Source: Chitinivibrionales bacterium
GTDB lineage: Bacteria; Fibrobacterota; Chitinivibrionia; Chitinivibrionales; JANQEN01
NCBI GenBank assembly: GCA_030593665.1
Contig: JAUVGS010000006.1
Location: 1 to 15,766 of the forward strand
Reading direction: 5' to 3'
Length of the DNA stretch: 15,766 bases
Shown: in pieces, positions 7,204 through 14,855 of the stretch
Position numbering within the stretch: position 1 is the stretch's first letter
Layout: every line of letters begins with the position of its first letter
The notes under the pieces: model-generated
Seen by the model: only the letters and a program-made list of their open reading frames with translations
Told to the model about the DNA's origin: nothing
The model's database searches: none
Program-made: the position numbers and the translations under genes

Positions 7204-8383
7204 GGGCACCTCCCTGTCGGCCTCTGGTCGGTAAGGAGATGCAGCGGTAATTGACCGTTATACTTGCGGAACTGCCTTTTGGAATAGTCGGGATAATCCA
7301 CCAGTAGTAATTGTTTGTATTGCCTGTTGGCGCCGGGACGCTGCTGATGAATTCGAGACAGGTTGGAATGGTATCTGATATTGTCACATTGTGCATGTCA
7401 TGGACGCCGTTGTTTTCATAGGAAAGGATAAAGACGCCTTCGGAATTCACATGGATGGTATCCGGCGTGAAATTTTTTGTCAGGTCATATCTGTAGCATC
7501 CGCTTAACAGGTCGTAAGCGTTCTGTATCCACCCTTTTGAAGTTGCATTCTGAAACTGGGGTTCTGCAAAACCGTTGGACTCAAAAGAGACAATAAGCCT
7601 TCCCATGGTTGTTTTTAAATCCTGGGGCAGATAGGCCAGTGCCATAGCTCCGATATCCAGTGTGGTAATTGGTCTGCCGCTGCCAATATTACTGAGATTG
7701 ATGCCGCCGGCGAAAAAGCCTGTAATGAATCCGGTTGTCAAATTATTAAAATCAGTGGAGAAGTTTTCCGGATCAGGTGCAAAAGTATTTATAACTACCT
7801 TTTCCATGTGAATGGCAACATGCTTCTGGGTAATAGGCGACTGTGCCACATGATTGATAAACATGAGGAGGTTCGCATCCCTGATGTAATAGTCTTGATG
7901 CTCTCCCTGTAGAAAGAGATTCCCGCCCAGATTCAAATAATCCTCAAACAGTTCCCAGTCAGTATTGTTCCCGATATAGGTAAGGACATCCTCTTGATCC
8001 TGACCATTCCACGTCAGGTTGAGCCGATCATCTCTAAACCGCAGGTCATAGACCTGGCACCATTCACTTAACTCGCTCTCGCCGGTTTGTGCAACCAGTT
8101 CATCGTAGAACCCGGGGCCGCTCCCGTCACCGGGTTTAATCTCAAGCTCTGTAACTATTGCCGGGGGAGTTATACTTGTTAATGCCTCTTTAAAGACATC
8201 TTTTAGCGAGATGTTATAATCAGTAGTGCTGGTATAAATAAGAAGTACGGTTTCACCGTCAGGCGGTGGACCCGGAATTGTATCTGCAAACAGGTTCTGA
8301 CACGCCAGAAAGACTGCCAGACACCACGGTATCAATGCATAGCGGTAAAAGGGGGGAAAAGTAATGGATTTAGAAATGTTCAT
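7196..8383 (-). CDS. Exported glutamine-amidotransferase-like/DUF11 protein
   Basis: From ATG at 8383 the product is 395 aa; a GTG four codons upstream (8395) is also in frame, and neither has a good ribosome site. The N-terminus is a signal peptide (hydrophobic core LIPWCLAVFLA, likely cleavage at NLFA before DTIPG). Residues about 45-200 have the alternating beta-alpha pattern of a ThuA/class I glutamine-amidotransferase-like fold (ETVLLIYTSTTDY; LNLGGNLFLQGEHQDYY). I see no Cys in a nucleophile elbow, so this is a non-enzymatic or unassigned variant. Residues about 305-383 form a DUF11-type adhesin repeat (FILSYENNGVHDMHNVTISD, IPKGSSASITVNY). The last codons (RQGGAHE) double as the ribosome site of the next gene, to which it is coupled. 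The function is probably at the cell surface; the substrate is unknown. Confidence 0.85.
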   Translation of the reverse strand: MNISKSITFPPFYRYALIPWCLAVFLACQNLFADTIPGPPPDGETVLLIYTSTTDYNISLKDVFKEALTSITPPAIVTELEIKPGDGSGPGFYDELVAQTGESELSEWCQVYDLRFRDDRLNLTWNGQDQEDVLTYIGNNTDWELFEDYLNLGGNLFLQGEHQDYYIRDANLLMFINHVAQSPITQKHVAIHMEKVVINTFAPDPENFSTDFNNLTTGFITGFFAGGINLSNIGSGRPITTLDIGAMALAYLPQDLKTTMGRLIVSFESNGFAEPQFQNATSKGWIQNAYDLLSGCYRYDLTKNFTPDTIHVNSEGVFILSYENNGVHDMHNVTISDTIPTCLEFISSVPAPTGNTNNYYWWIIPTIPKGSSASITVNYRCISLPTRGRQGGAHE

Positions 8384-8903
8384 TTTTATTATCACAATAT
8401 ACTGGACGGAATTTCAAATACAATTTAAAAATATCCTCCCATCTTATTATATAATATAACTAAAATTTTGTGTTTAATTGGATTTATATGCCATAATTTG
8501 TGTACAAGTCTCTGATTTTCAGCAAGGTAAAACTCGATTGCATCAGTACATCCCTGGGGCAGCGTTGTTAAAAAAATTGATCAGAGGTTGGTATAGAAGT
8601 ATATTGTATACATTATACATAATACATATATCGGCTATACTCGATTCATGTACTCAATAATATTGGATCATGTTAGGAAGTCCTCCGGAATCATTCTGAG
8701 GCAGAAAAATAGTATATTAAAGCATTGGATATTTCACCTGCATTTTATTCTACAATTATCAATTTTTCTGTAGTATACTATACCGTAGGCAGGGATAAAC
8801 GAGCATATACTACTATCAGGCAGATTGAAGAATGTAAATATCCACGATGCAGTGCTTATTTAAACGCAATTGAAGCAAAGCTTCAGGAAGAAGAGGAGAA
8901 TTT
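8384..8903. other. Divergent AT-rich intergenic region
   Basis: About 520 bp lie between the minus-strand pair and the plus-strand gene at 8904. It is very AT-rich and contains a TATAAT on the minus strand near 8450, the near-palindrome ATTATACATAAT at 8612-8623 and the perfect palindrome TAGTATACTA at 8771-8780. Apart from the doubtful small ORF at 8725-8907, I see no gene. It presumably holds promoters for both directions. Confidence 0.55.
8577..8605 (+). promoter_or_regulatory. Candidate sigma-70-type promoter
   Basis: TTGATC (8577-8582), a 17-base spacer and TATATT (8600-8605) fit a housekeeping promoter. It would give a leader of about 290 bases before the gene at 8904. AT-rich context makes chance matches likely. 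Confidence 0.3.
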
Positions 8904-8907
8904 ATGA
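8725..8907 (+). CDS. Doubtful small ORF (60 aa) ending in an ATGA overlap
   Basis: A TTG-initiated frame of 60 codons ends in TGA that overlaps the ATG of the next gene (ATGA). Its second half (RQIEECKYPRCSAYLNAIEA, then an acidic tail) looks protein-like, with a helical, charged character and a Cys pair. The Glu-rich tail is explained by the purine-rich ribosome site of the gene at 8904, and the first half is unconvincing with no ribosome site. It could be a leader peptide, a gene remnant or chance. Confidence 0.2.
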   Translation: MDISPAFYSTIINFSVVYYTVGRDKRAYTTIRQIEECKYPRCSAYLNAIEAKLQEEEENL

Positions 8908-10829
8908 AAAAAGTTATTACCTCATTATCATTGCTCGTGTTAACCGGTTTTGCTGTATCCGGTACATTAATTGACATTACTCCAGGTTATACGGAACAGG
9001 GAGAAGCCCTTACCGTATTTATAACCGGTCAGAATACGGATTTCTGTATCGATCAGATGAGTTCGACAGTGAATAATGTCAAGGACGTTTATCTTGAACA
9101 GGGCAGTGCAGTAATTGATGCAGCTTCTTTTTCATTTAAAGTCAAAACAGGCCTCTGTGCCGGATTTGCCATTCCCTTTAATGCCGCTATCGGATTATAT
9201 GATGTAACTGTCGTGGAAATAGATAATAGTGTAACATCTACACTTACCAACGGATTTACTATTCAAGATCCAAACGCACCCAAAATTGTTGATGTCGTCC
9301 CCAAAGCAGGTGAGCAGGGAGAGGCATTGACTGTATCGATAACCGGCCGGAATACGGAATTTTGTATTGAGCAGGGGAGTGAGACAACAAATAATGTCAG
9401 CAACGTTTATTTCAAGCAGGGCAATTCAGTAATTGAAGCAACCGGCATAACTATAGTAAACGAAACCAGCGTTAATGCGGGTTTTTCCATACCGACCAAT
9501 GCAGTGCTCGGATTATATAATGTCGCAGTAGTACAGACAAGCCCACGAGATACCCTTGTTCGTATTGACGGCTTTACCATTGATCCTTCAAATACACCGA
9601 AAATTGTTACTGTTGATCCTGATTCAGTTGAACAGGGACAAGCTCTCGCTGTTTCAATAACCGGCGAAAAAACGGACTTCTGTATTGATCAGGCGAGTGA
9701 GACAACAGATAATGTAAGTACCGTTTATTTAAAGCAATTCAATACGGTAATTGAAGCTGATTCTTTTTCTATAGCAAGCAAGACATGTCTGACTGCGGGA
9801 TTTACTATACCGGCCAATGCTTCTTTCGGAGTATACGATGTTGCAGTTGTGCAGAGCACCAAGGGTGATACGGCCTCTCTTCATGATGGATTTAAAATAT
9901 TGCAACAAATTCAGGAGCAGATGATTGCCCACTGGACATTTGATGAAAGACAGGGTGACAGTGCTTATGATATCAGCGGCAATGACAATCATTTTGAACT
10001 GCTGAATGGAGTAACGTGGGTTGATGGGCTGAATGGCGGCATAGCAGTTGCATTTGATGGGATAGATGACAAGGGAATCTGTGCTGATAGACCATGTCAC
10101 ACAGATATGAAGGCCCTTACTATTGAAACGGTTATATGGATCGATGAATACCCATCGAATAACCACTGGGGACCGATAATTATAAAATGGGGGTCCGGCA
10201 GTAATAATGATGATTCCTGGGGACTCGATATCAATAGAATCAGTCCGTTTGGAGGACATGCTGTTGTTGTCGGCACTTCAACAGCCTCGATAGTTGGAAC
10301 TACTCCTTTACCAATCCGGAAATGGATACATTTTGTTTTTACCTGGGAAGATACAAAGATAGCGCTCTATCTTGACGGGGTCAAAGTTGATTCGAACGTA
10401 GTACCATCTATCGGCAAAATACAAAATTCAAATACTGAGATGCTATTGGGCCATAACTCGGATCCACATTTTTTCAAAGGTAAAATTGATCAAGTCAGAT
10501 TATATAATTACGCTTTGGATTCTGAAACCATTATAGCACACTATGATTCATTATACCCTGTTGACATTCAAGACAATGTAACAACTATTGATTATAATAA
10601 AAATAGTGTTACCATGAATTCAGTAAGTTTGGTAATTTTCAATACTGAAAAGCTTCCCATCGAGATTGCACTCTATTCTATCAGTGGGCGTATGCTTGTA
10701 GAAAATAAATATAAAGCGGCTCGGAACGTAGTCAGGGTTGATATGAGTAACCTTGCTTCAGGAGTATATTTCCTAAAGCTAAAATCAGGATCAAGGGTTT
10801 TGACACGGCGATTTGTTATTCGAAGGTAA
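8904..10829 (+). CDS. Secreted IPT-like repeat/LamG lectin-like protein with T9SS sorting domain
   Basis: The product is 641 aa. Its signal peptide (about 1-20) has the core LSLLVLTGFAVSG. Three IPT/TIG-like beta-sandwich repeats have an exact 106-residue period: EQG at 31, 137 and 243, and FC at 48, 154 and 260. A LamG/concanavalin-A-like domain spans about 338-556 (AHWTFDERQGDSAYDISGND, IALYLDGVKVDS, FKGKIDQVRLYNYAL). The final ~75 residues are a type A T9SS sorting domain (IALYSISGRMLV, LASGVYFLKL, ending RRFVIRR). The expected role is extracellular binding of carbohydrate or another surface ligand. A strong ribosome site (GAAGAAGAGGAG) precedes the ATG. The LRR gene follows after 27 bases with no terminator, so cotranscription is likely. 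No enzymatic module is seen. Confidence 0.9.
   Translation: MKKVITSLSLLVLTGFAVSGTLIDITPGYTEQGEALTVFITGQNTDFCIDQMSSTVNNVKDVYLEQGSAVIDAASFSFKVKTGLCAGFAIPFNAAIGLYDVTVVEIDNSVTSTLTNGFTIQDPNAPKIVDVVPKAGEQGEALTVSITGRNTEFCIEQGSETTNNVSNVYFKQGNSVIEATGITIVNETSVNAGFSIPTNAVLGLYNVAVVQTSPRDTLVRIDGFTIDPSNTPKIVTVDPDSVEQGQALAVSITGEKTDFCIDQASETTDNVSTVYLKQFNTVIEADSFSIASKTCLTAGFTIPANASFGVYDVAVVQSTKGDTASLHDGFKILQQIQEQMIAHWTFDERQGDSAYDISGNDNHFELLNGVTWVDGLNGGIAVAFDGIDDKGICADRPCHTDMKALTIETVIWIDEYPSNNHWGPIIIKWGSGSNNDDSWGLDINRISPFGGHAVVVGTSTASIVGTTPLPIRKWIHFVFTWEDTKIALYLDGVKVDSNVVPSIGKIQNSNTEMLLGHNSDPHFFKGKIDQVRLYNYALDSETIIAHYDSLYPVDIQDNVTTIDYNKNSVTMNSVSLVIFNTEKLPIEIALYSISGRMLVENKYKAARNVVRVDMSNLASGVYFLKLKSGSRVLTRRFVIRR
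8964..9899 (+). repeat. Three tandem 318-bp (106-codon) domain repeats
   Basis: Three in-frame copies of an IPT-like domain have identical spacing and shared words (EQGEALTV, ITG, FCI, NNV, AGF.IP, LYDV/LYNV, DGFTI). They are diverged at DNA level, so this is older duplication than the 84-bp array at 277-696. Confidence 0.88.
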
Positions 10830-10856
10830 AGCAGTAGTGTAGAGGAAGGATAATTA

Positions 10857-12149
10857 GTGTCTGTTAAAGACATGAAACGATATTTTTTCATTTCAGTTAT
10901 TATTATTACCTGCCAGACAGTTTTTCCCTCGGTTAAATACTGGAACCTGAAGGAGAGTCGGCCTATATATGTATATACTAACGATCAACTCAATTCACTT
11001 GACCTTTCGTATAATAAAGCTATCCGGGATATTTCTTTTCTGGAAGATTCGACCCGGATTGAATTTTTAAATCTCAGCGGTACTAATATTCGTGACCTGT
11101 CACCTTTAATAAAATTAACGTCTCTTAAATGGTTGTTTTCAGGTGCCTGCAGATATATAACGGATTTTTCTCCTCTCTCTGAATTGACTTCCCTTCAGGT
11201 TTTACGGCTGGAAAGGACGGAAATAGCAAATTGTGTGTTTTTATCTTCATTAACCTCTCTGGAAATGTTGAATTTAAATAATACGAAAACAACTGATATA
11301 TCAAGTTTGGGAAATTTGAATTCTTTACAGGTGTTAAACCTGGAATACTGTGACATCAGGGACGTTTCTCCATTAACGAATTTAACATCGTTAAAAAGAT
11401 TGTCATTAGTTCATAATGGTCAACTGGTGGACATAGCACCCCTGGCAAGTTTAACCCTGCTCGAGTGGCTTAATCTGGCGGGAAGTAAAAATATATCCGA
11501 TCTGTCTCCGCTTTCTCATTTAACATCATTGCAGTGGCTGTGTCTCGGCGGATGTGACATTAGAGCACTCCCTTCCCTGTCTCATTTGAAAGTATTAAAG
11601 AAATTCAGTTTAAGCAACAATCAAAAATTGAAAGATATATCAGGATTGTCCGGATGTAAATCGATCGATTTTCTAGAACTGGATAATTGCCGTGAGTTGT
11701 CTGATATAACGGTATTGTCGAATTTGAAATCTTTAAAAGCCCTTGATATTACAAATTGTGATAACATTGCCGATATTTCACCCCTTTCAGACCTGCATTC
11801 ACTCTCATGGCTTCAATTAAGAAACTGCGAAAAAATAAAGGATTATTCTCCGTTGTTATCGTGTCTTGGCAGGGGAGATACATTATTTGTGGATGTGTCT
11901 GACAATACATTACCTGATTCAGTAACAATATCATATGCAATAATTATTGATTCACTCAATGCGATAAGAACGAATTGTAAAGAGGAAGAGAAAGCTTTTT
12001 TTGATGATTTTTTTGGTGATTTGATTGATGAAATATATCAGGAACATTCTCACCATCTCGACTCAGTATTTGTGCAATATTATTCTCATATTTCAGATTC
12101 CATAAAAGTGGAATTAGAGAAAAAGGGTGTGGTGATAAATAAGCAGTAA
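10857..12149 (+). CDS. Exported leucine-rich-repeat protein (internalin/SDS22-like)
   Basis: GTG at 10857 is preferred because AGGAAGGA sits six bases upstream; ATG at 10872 has no ribosome site. The product is 430 aa. The N-terminus is a signal peptide (MKRYFFISVIIITCQTVFPS). Residues about 45-335 contain 13 leucine-rich repeats of 22-23 residues with the pattern LxxLxLxxCxxIxDISPLxxLTSL, as in bacterial internalin-like proteins that form a curved protein-binding surface. The last ~85 residues are acidic and helical (KEEEKAFFDDFFGDLIDEIY) and match nothing I know. There is no LPXTG motif, T9SS tail or transmembrane anchor. It lies 27 bases after the LamG protein gene and is probably in the same operon. 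The likely role is protein-protein interaction outside the cytoplasm; the partner is unknown. Confidence 0.9.
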   Translation: MSVKDMKRYFFISVIIITCQTVFPSVKYWNLKESRPIYVYTNDQLNSLDLSYNKAIRDISFLEDSTRIEFLNLSGTNIRDLSPLIKLTSLKWLFSGACRYITDFSPLSELTSLQVLRLERTEIANCVFLSSLTSLEMLNLNNTKTTDISSLGNLNSLQVLNLEYCDIRDVSPLTNLTSLKRLSLVHNGQLVDIAPLASLTLLEWLNLAGSKNISDLSPLSHLTSLQWLCLGGCDIRALPSLSHLKVLKKFSLSNNQKLKDISGLSGCKSIDFLELDNCRELSDITVLSNLKSLKALDITNCDNIADISPLSDLHSLSWLQLRNCEKIKDYSPLLSCLGRGDTLFVDVSDNTLPDSVTISYAIIIDSLNAIRTNCKEEEKAFFDDFFGDLIDEIYQEHSHHLDSVFVQYYSHISDSIKVELEKKGVVINKQ

Positions 12150-12398
12150 TACCTTGATAAAACCACCTCTTAAAAATCAGGATATTTGTAGCCGTTCACG
12201 GCTTGAAATTAAGAATTGGGGAAAAGTATGAAACATTCTGTGAACGTTTACGGATATTTTAGAATGATTGATTAAGTTTTGTATACGGTTGGATTAAAAT
12301 AGTAGCCGTTTTTTATCAATAATCTTGCTTGCGCCGTGCTCGTAGCAGTATTTTCCTCAATATAGAAATTCTTCAATAATCTCTTCGGTGGGGGCACT
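12150..12398. other. Intergenic region with short hairpins
   Basis: These 249 bp hold a small hairpin (AGCCG TTCA CGGCT, 12190-12203), inverted copies CGTTCAC (12193) and GTGAACG (12240), CATTCT/AGAATG flanking 12240-12260, a direct repeat GTAGCCGTT at 12188 and 12302, and the candidate terminator at 12285. No ORF is credible. Confidence 0.5.
12285..12314 (+). terminator. Candidate weak intrinsic terminator
   Basis: ACGGTT (12285-12290) can pair with AGCCGT (12304-12309), with one G-T pair and a 13-base loop, and this leads directly into six T residues. It lies 135 bases after the LRR stop and could end that operon. The short stem keeps confidence low. Confidence 0.4.
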
Positions 12399-14651
12399 AT
12401 GAAAACTTTTTATCTGTATTCCGTAATTGTTTTCCTTCTTGCAGGGTTGCTGGTAATGGTAACTGCTGAGGAAACTGTAGTACCGGATTTTACTGTTAAG
12501 TCAAACGAAGCGCGTATTATCTTAATCAAACCCGATGCCACAATAGGCAATGTAAAAGGAACATTGTATGTTAACGGCAAGTACAAGTCGATAAAAATTA
12601 GCAACACCGTGCTATCTCTTCCTCTTGAATCGGGTAAGCACTACCTCATATCTGAGAGTCCCGGAGACACCGGGGTCACTATAGATCTCAAACCGGGTAC
12701 GTTATATTATCTTATCGATCCTTCAGACGCTGCCGCCCTGAAAACGCTTGGCGATATCCTGTATGACAAAAAAAATAGTACAGGCGCACTTGCCGTATAT
12801 CGACAGGTGATTAAAGCTGATCCAACGAGTACCGGTTTTTATAAACGGTATGCTGAACTGGTCGTTAATGCAAAGGGGAAGGATGAGGAAGTTATCAAAG
12901 CGTTTGATGGTGTTATCGCTTCCAATGAGGCGGATATCACTACCTTTTTAACGCTTGCCAGGATTTATAAGAAGAAAGCAGACAATAAAAAGGCAACTGC
13001 TGCGCAGAAGAAAGCCAATTATACCAGTGCGGTCGAAACGTATGAAAAAGCTCTGAAGCTTGAACCGCGAAACAAGGAGGCTTTAGGGGCGATAGCCGAA
13101 TGCAAGGTTAAGATGGGAGACACTCAAGGTGCCACAGGTGCCCTGGAAGACGTTGTAAACGCAAATCCCGATGCGGTTAACGAATATAAAAAACTTGGTG
13201 ACCTGTATGCGAAGCAGAAACAAAAAGTTAAAGCGATGGGTGCGTATAAAAAATATCTTGATAAAGGCGGAAAGAATCAAGTCCTTGCTAAGAAACTTGG
13301 TGATTATTACTATACCGCCAGGCAGTATAAAGATGCTGTTAAATATCTCGCCATGGTCAAAGGTAAAGCAAGCCAGACAATAGGACATCAGAGAAAGCTT
13401 GCGGACGCATATTATACCACCGGGAAATATAAAAGCGCCATATTCGTGTATAAAAAACTGAATGCTAAAAATCTCAAGGTGAATATTAAAAAGGATATTC
13501 GCAGGAAACTTGCTGAATCATATATACAATTGAATGATAATCCAAAAGCTCTCTACTGGATTAAACAGTATTCAAAGATAAGTAAGGGTAAAAACAGGGA
13601 GGTGTCTTACTTGAACGCCTATCTTCAGGAGAAGAGCAATCCTGCAAAAGCACAGACCCTGTATGCGGCCAATACAAAGAGCTTCCCCAGGGATCACCGT
13701 AACTTCCTTCGTCTTGGCATGATGTATGCGAAGAGGAGGAATACCCTTTCCAAGGCAGTGGTAATGTTAAAAAAAGCGGTAGTATTGGTAGATACTATTC
13801 CGGCAGTATGGCTTGAGATAGCGCAGGTGTATGGCAAGTTAAGAAAGACGAATGAAGAACTGAATGCCTATAAAAAGTATATCCAGACTGACCCGGAAAA
13901 TCTAGAAGCGAATATTCGTGTCGGTTTGATTCTGCTGGAGAGAAATAAAATTTCTGAGGGAATGGGGTATCTTGAAAAGGCGCATAAAAAATCTCCTGAG
14001 AATGTGAATGTTATGGTTGCATTGGCAAAAGGGTATGTTAGTACCGGCCGTTCGCAGGAAGCTCTTGATCTTCTCACCAGGGCCAAGAAATTAAAGCCGG
14101 GTGAACCGTCTATCCGCAGGCAGTTATATGCTATATACAAGGAGAAAGGCCAGGACCAGCAGGCACTTGATGAGATCAAACAACTTCTCGAGATAAAACG
14201 TGACAGTGAATCATTGTTACTGTATGCCCAATTGCTTCTGAAATCAGGTGATGTAACCGGCGCAGAAAATGCAATTGAGGATATACGGGCGACTGATCCT
14301 GAGAATATTGAAGCACTCATGATGCTGGCGACAATTTACCGCAAGAATAAAAAGTATGCTGATGCAATAGGTGTTTACAAAGAGGTAAACCTGATAGATT
14401 CTAAATATACTTCGGCAATTAGCGGGCAGGCCCAGATACACCTGATACAGGATAAAATCCTCTGGGCGGAAAAATATTTTAGGAATGCATTAAAAATTGA
14501 TCCTGATTTTGCAGGCGCCGAGCTGGGCCTTGCTAAAATTGCATCACTCCGAAAAGATAAAGCAAAGTATAAGAAACACCTTGACAGGGCATATTTTCTC
14601 GATCCGAAAGACCCGGAGATTAAGAAGGAATATCAGAAGTCAAAGAAATAA
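12399..14651 (+). CDS. Exported tetratricopeptide-repeat protein
   Basis: The product is 750 aa. Its signal peptide (about 1-23) ends VMVTA before EETVV. Residues about 35-108 form a small beta domain (ARIILIKPDAT, GTLYVNGKYKSI, LPLESGKHYLI, LKPGTLYYL) reminiscent of DUF2846/PEGA-type envelope domains. From about 110 to the end are many 34-residue TPR units (GALAVYRQVIKADP, AVETYEKALKLEPRNKEALG, AEKYFRNALKIDPDFAGAEL). It is Lys-rich and ends KKEYQKSKK. TPR arrays scaffold protein complexes; the signal peptide points to the periplasm or outer surface. No enzymatic module is seen. The ribosome site is GGTGGGGG at 12387-12394. It stands apart from the LRR gene by 249 bp and faces the integrase gene. 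Confidence 0.9.
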   Translation: MKTFYLYSVIVFLLAGLLVMVTAEETVVPDFTVKSNEARIILIKPDATIGNVKGTLYVNGKYKSIKISNTVLSLPLESGKHYLISESPGDTGVTIDLKPGTLYYLIDPSDAAALKTLGDILYDKKNSTGALAVYRQVIKADPTSTGFYKRYAELVVNAKGKDEEVIKAFDGVIASNEADITTFLTLARIYKKKADNKKATAAQKKANYTSAVETYEKALKLEPRNKEALGAIAECKVKMGDTQGATGALEDVVNANPDAVNEYKKLGDLYAKQKQKVKAMGAYKKYLDKGGKNQVLAKKLGDYYYTARQYKDAVKYLAMVKGKASQTIGHQRKLADAYYTTGKYKSAIFVYKKLNAKNLKVNIKKDIRRKLAESYIQLNDNPKALYWIKQYSKISKGKNREVSYLNAYLQEKSNPAKAQTLYAANTKSFPRDHRNFLRLGMMYAKRRNTLSKAVVMLKKAVVLVDTIPAVWLEIAQVYGKLRKTNEELNAYKKYIQTDPENLEANIRVGLILLERNKISEGMGYLEKAHKKSPENVNVMVALAKGYVSTGRSQEALDLLTRAKKLKPGEPSIRRQLYAIYKEKGQDQQALDEIKQLLEIKRDSESLLLYAQLLLKSGDVTGAENAIEDIRATDPENIEALMMLATIYRKNKKYADAIGVYKEVNLIDSKYTSAISGQAQIHLIQDKILWAEKYFRNALKIDPDFAGAELGLAKIASLRKDKAKYKKHLDRAYFLDPKDPEIKKEYQKSKK

Positions 14652-14855
14652 TTCATCGAATCAAACAATAGTTGTTATTAAAGTGATTAGATTTTGCTAA
14701 ATATAGCCGCGCGATTTTCCGGTTTTGATTACTAATCAAGGGCTTTGCTGTCAATAAAAAACTCTTTTCCCGGAACCATTCAGGTTAAAGCAAATCTTCA
14801 ATTCCGGATTATGCTGAAAATGATGTCATTAAATCTTCATTACATGTATACCGGT
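14652..14855. other. Convergent intergenic region, no gene
   Basis: These 204 bp lie between the TPR gene and the 3' end of the integrase gene. It holds a small hairpin TTGATT act AATCAA (14725-14739) and TTCCGG/CCGGAA inverted repeats (14717, 14770), but no clear T-run terminator. I looked for integron attC core sites (RYYYAAC ... GTTRRRY) and found only an imperfect GTTAAAG near 14787, so no attC is called. Confidence 0.5.

Noticed and set aside
7204..7209. GTG at 7209 as the start of the chitobiase-repeat protein
   Set aside because: The GTG is part of the GGGAGGTG ribosome site; the ATG at 7203 is correctly spaced from it.
8260..8300. Lipobox in the amidotransferase-like protein (FLAC)
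   Set aside because: The -3 position is Phe instead of Leu/Val/Ile, and a good signal peptidase I site (NLFA before DTIPG) follows.
8478..8660. 60-codon plus-strand frame in the divergent intergenic region
   Set aside because: It starts at a non-ATG codon or without a ribosome site, has low-complexity AT-driven composition and looks like no protein family.
9729..10259. 176-codon minus-strand frame inside the LamG protein gene
   Set aside because: Its product has no recognisable domain, the opposite frame encodes clear IPT and LamG domains, and there is no ribosome site.
13868..14320. 150-codon minus-strand frame inside the TPR gene
   Set aside because: Ser-rich antisense shadow of TPR codons with no independent support.
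14652..14855. attC cassette site next to intI
   Set aside because: No paired RYYYAAC/GTTRRRY core sites with the inner inverted repeats; only one imperfect half-site.
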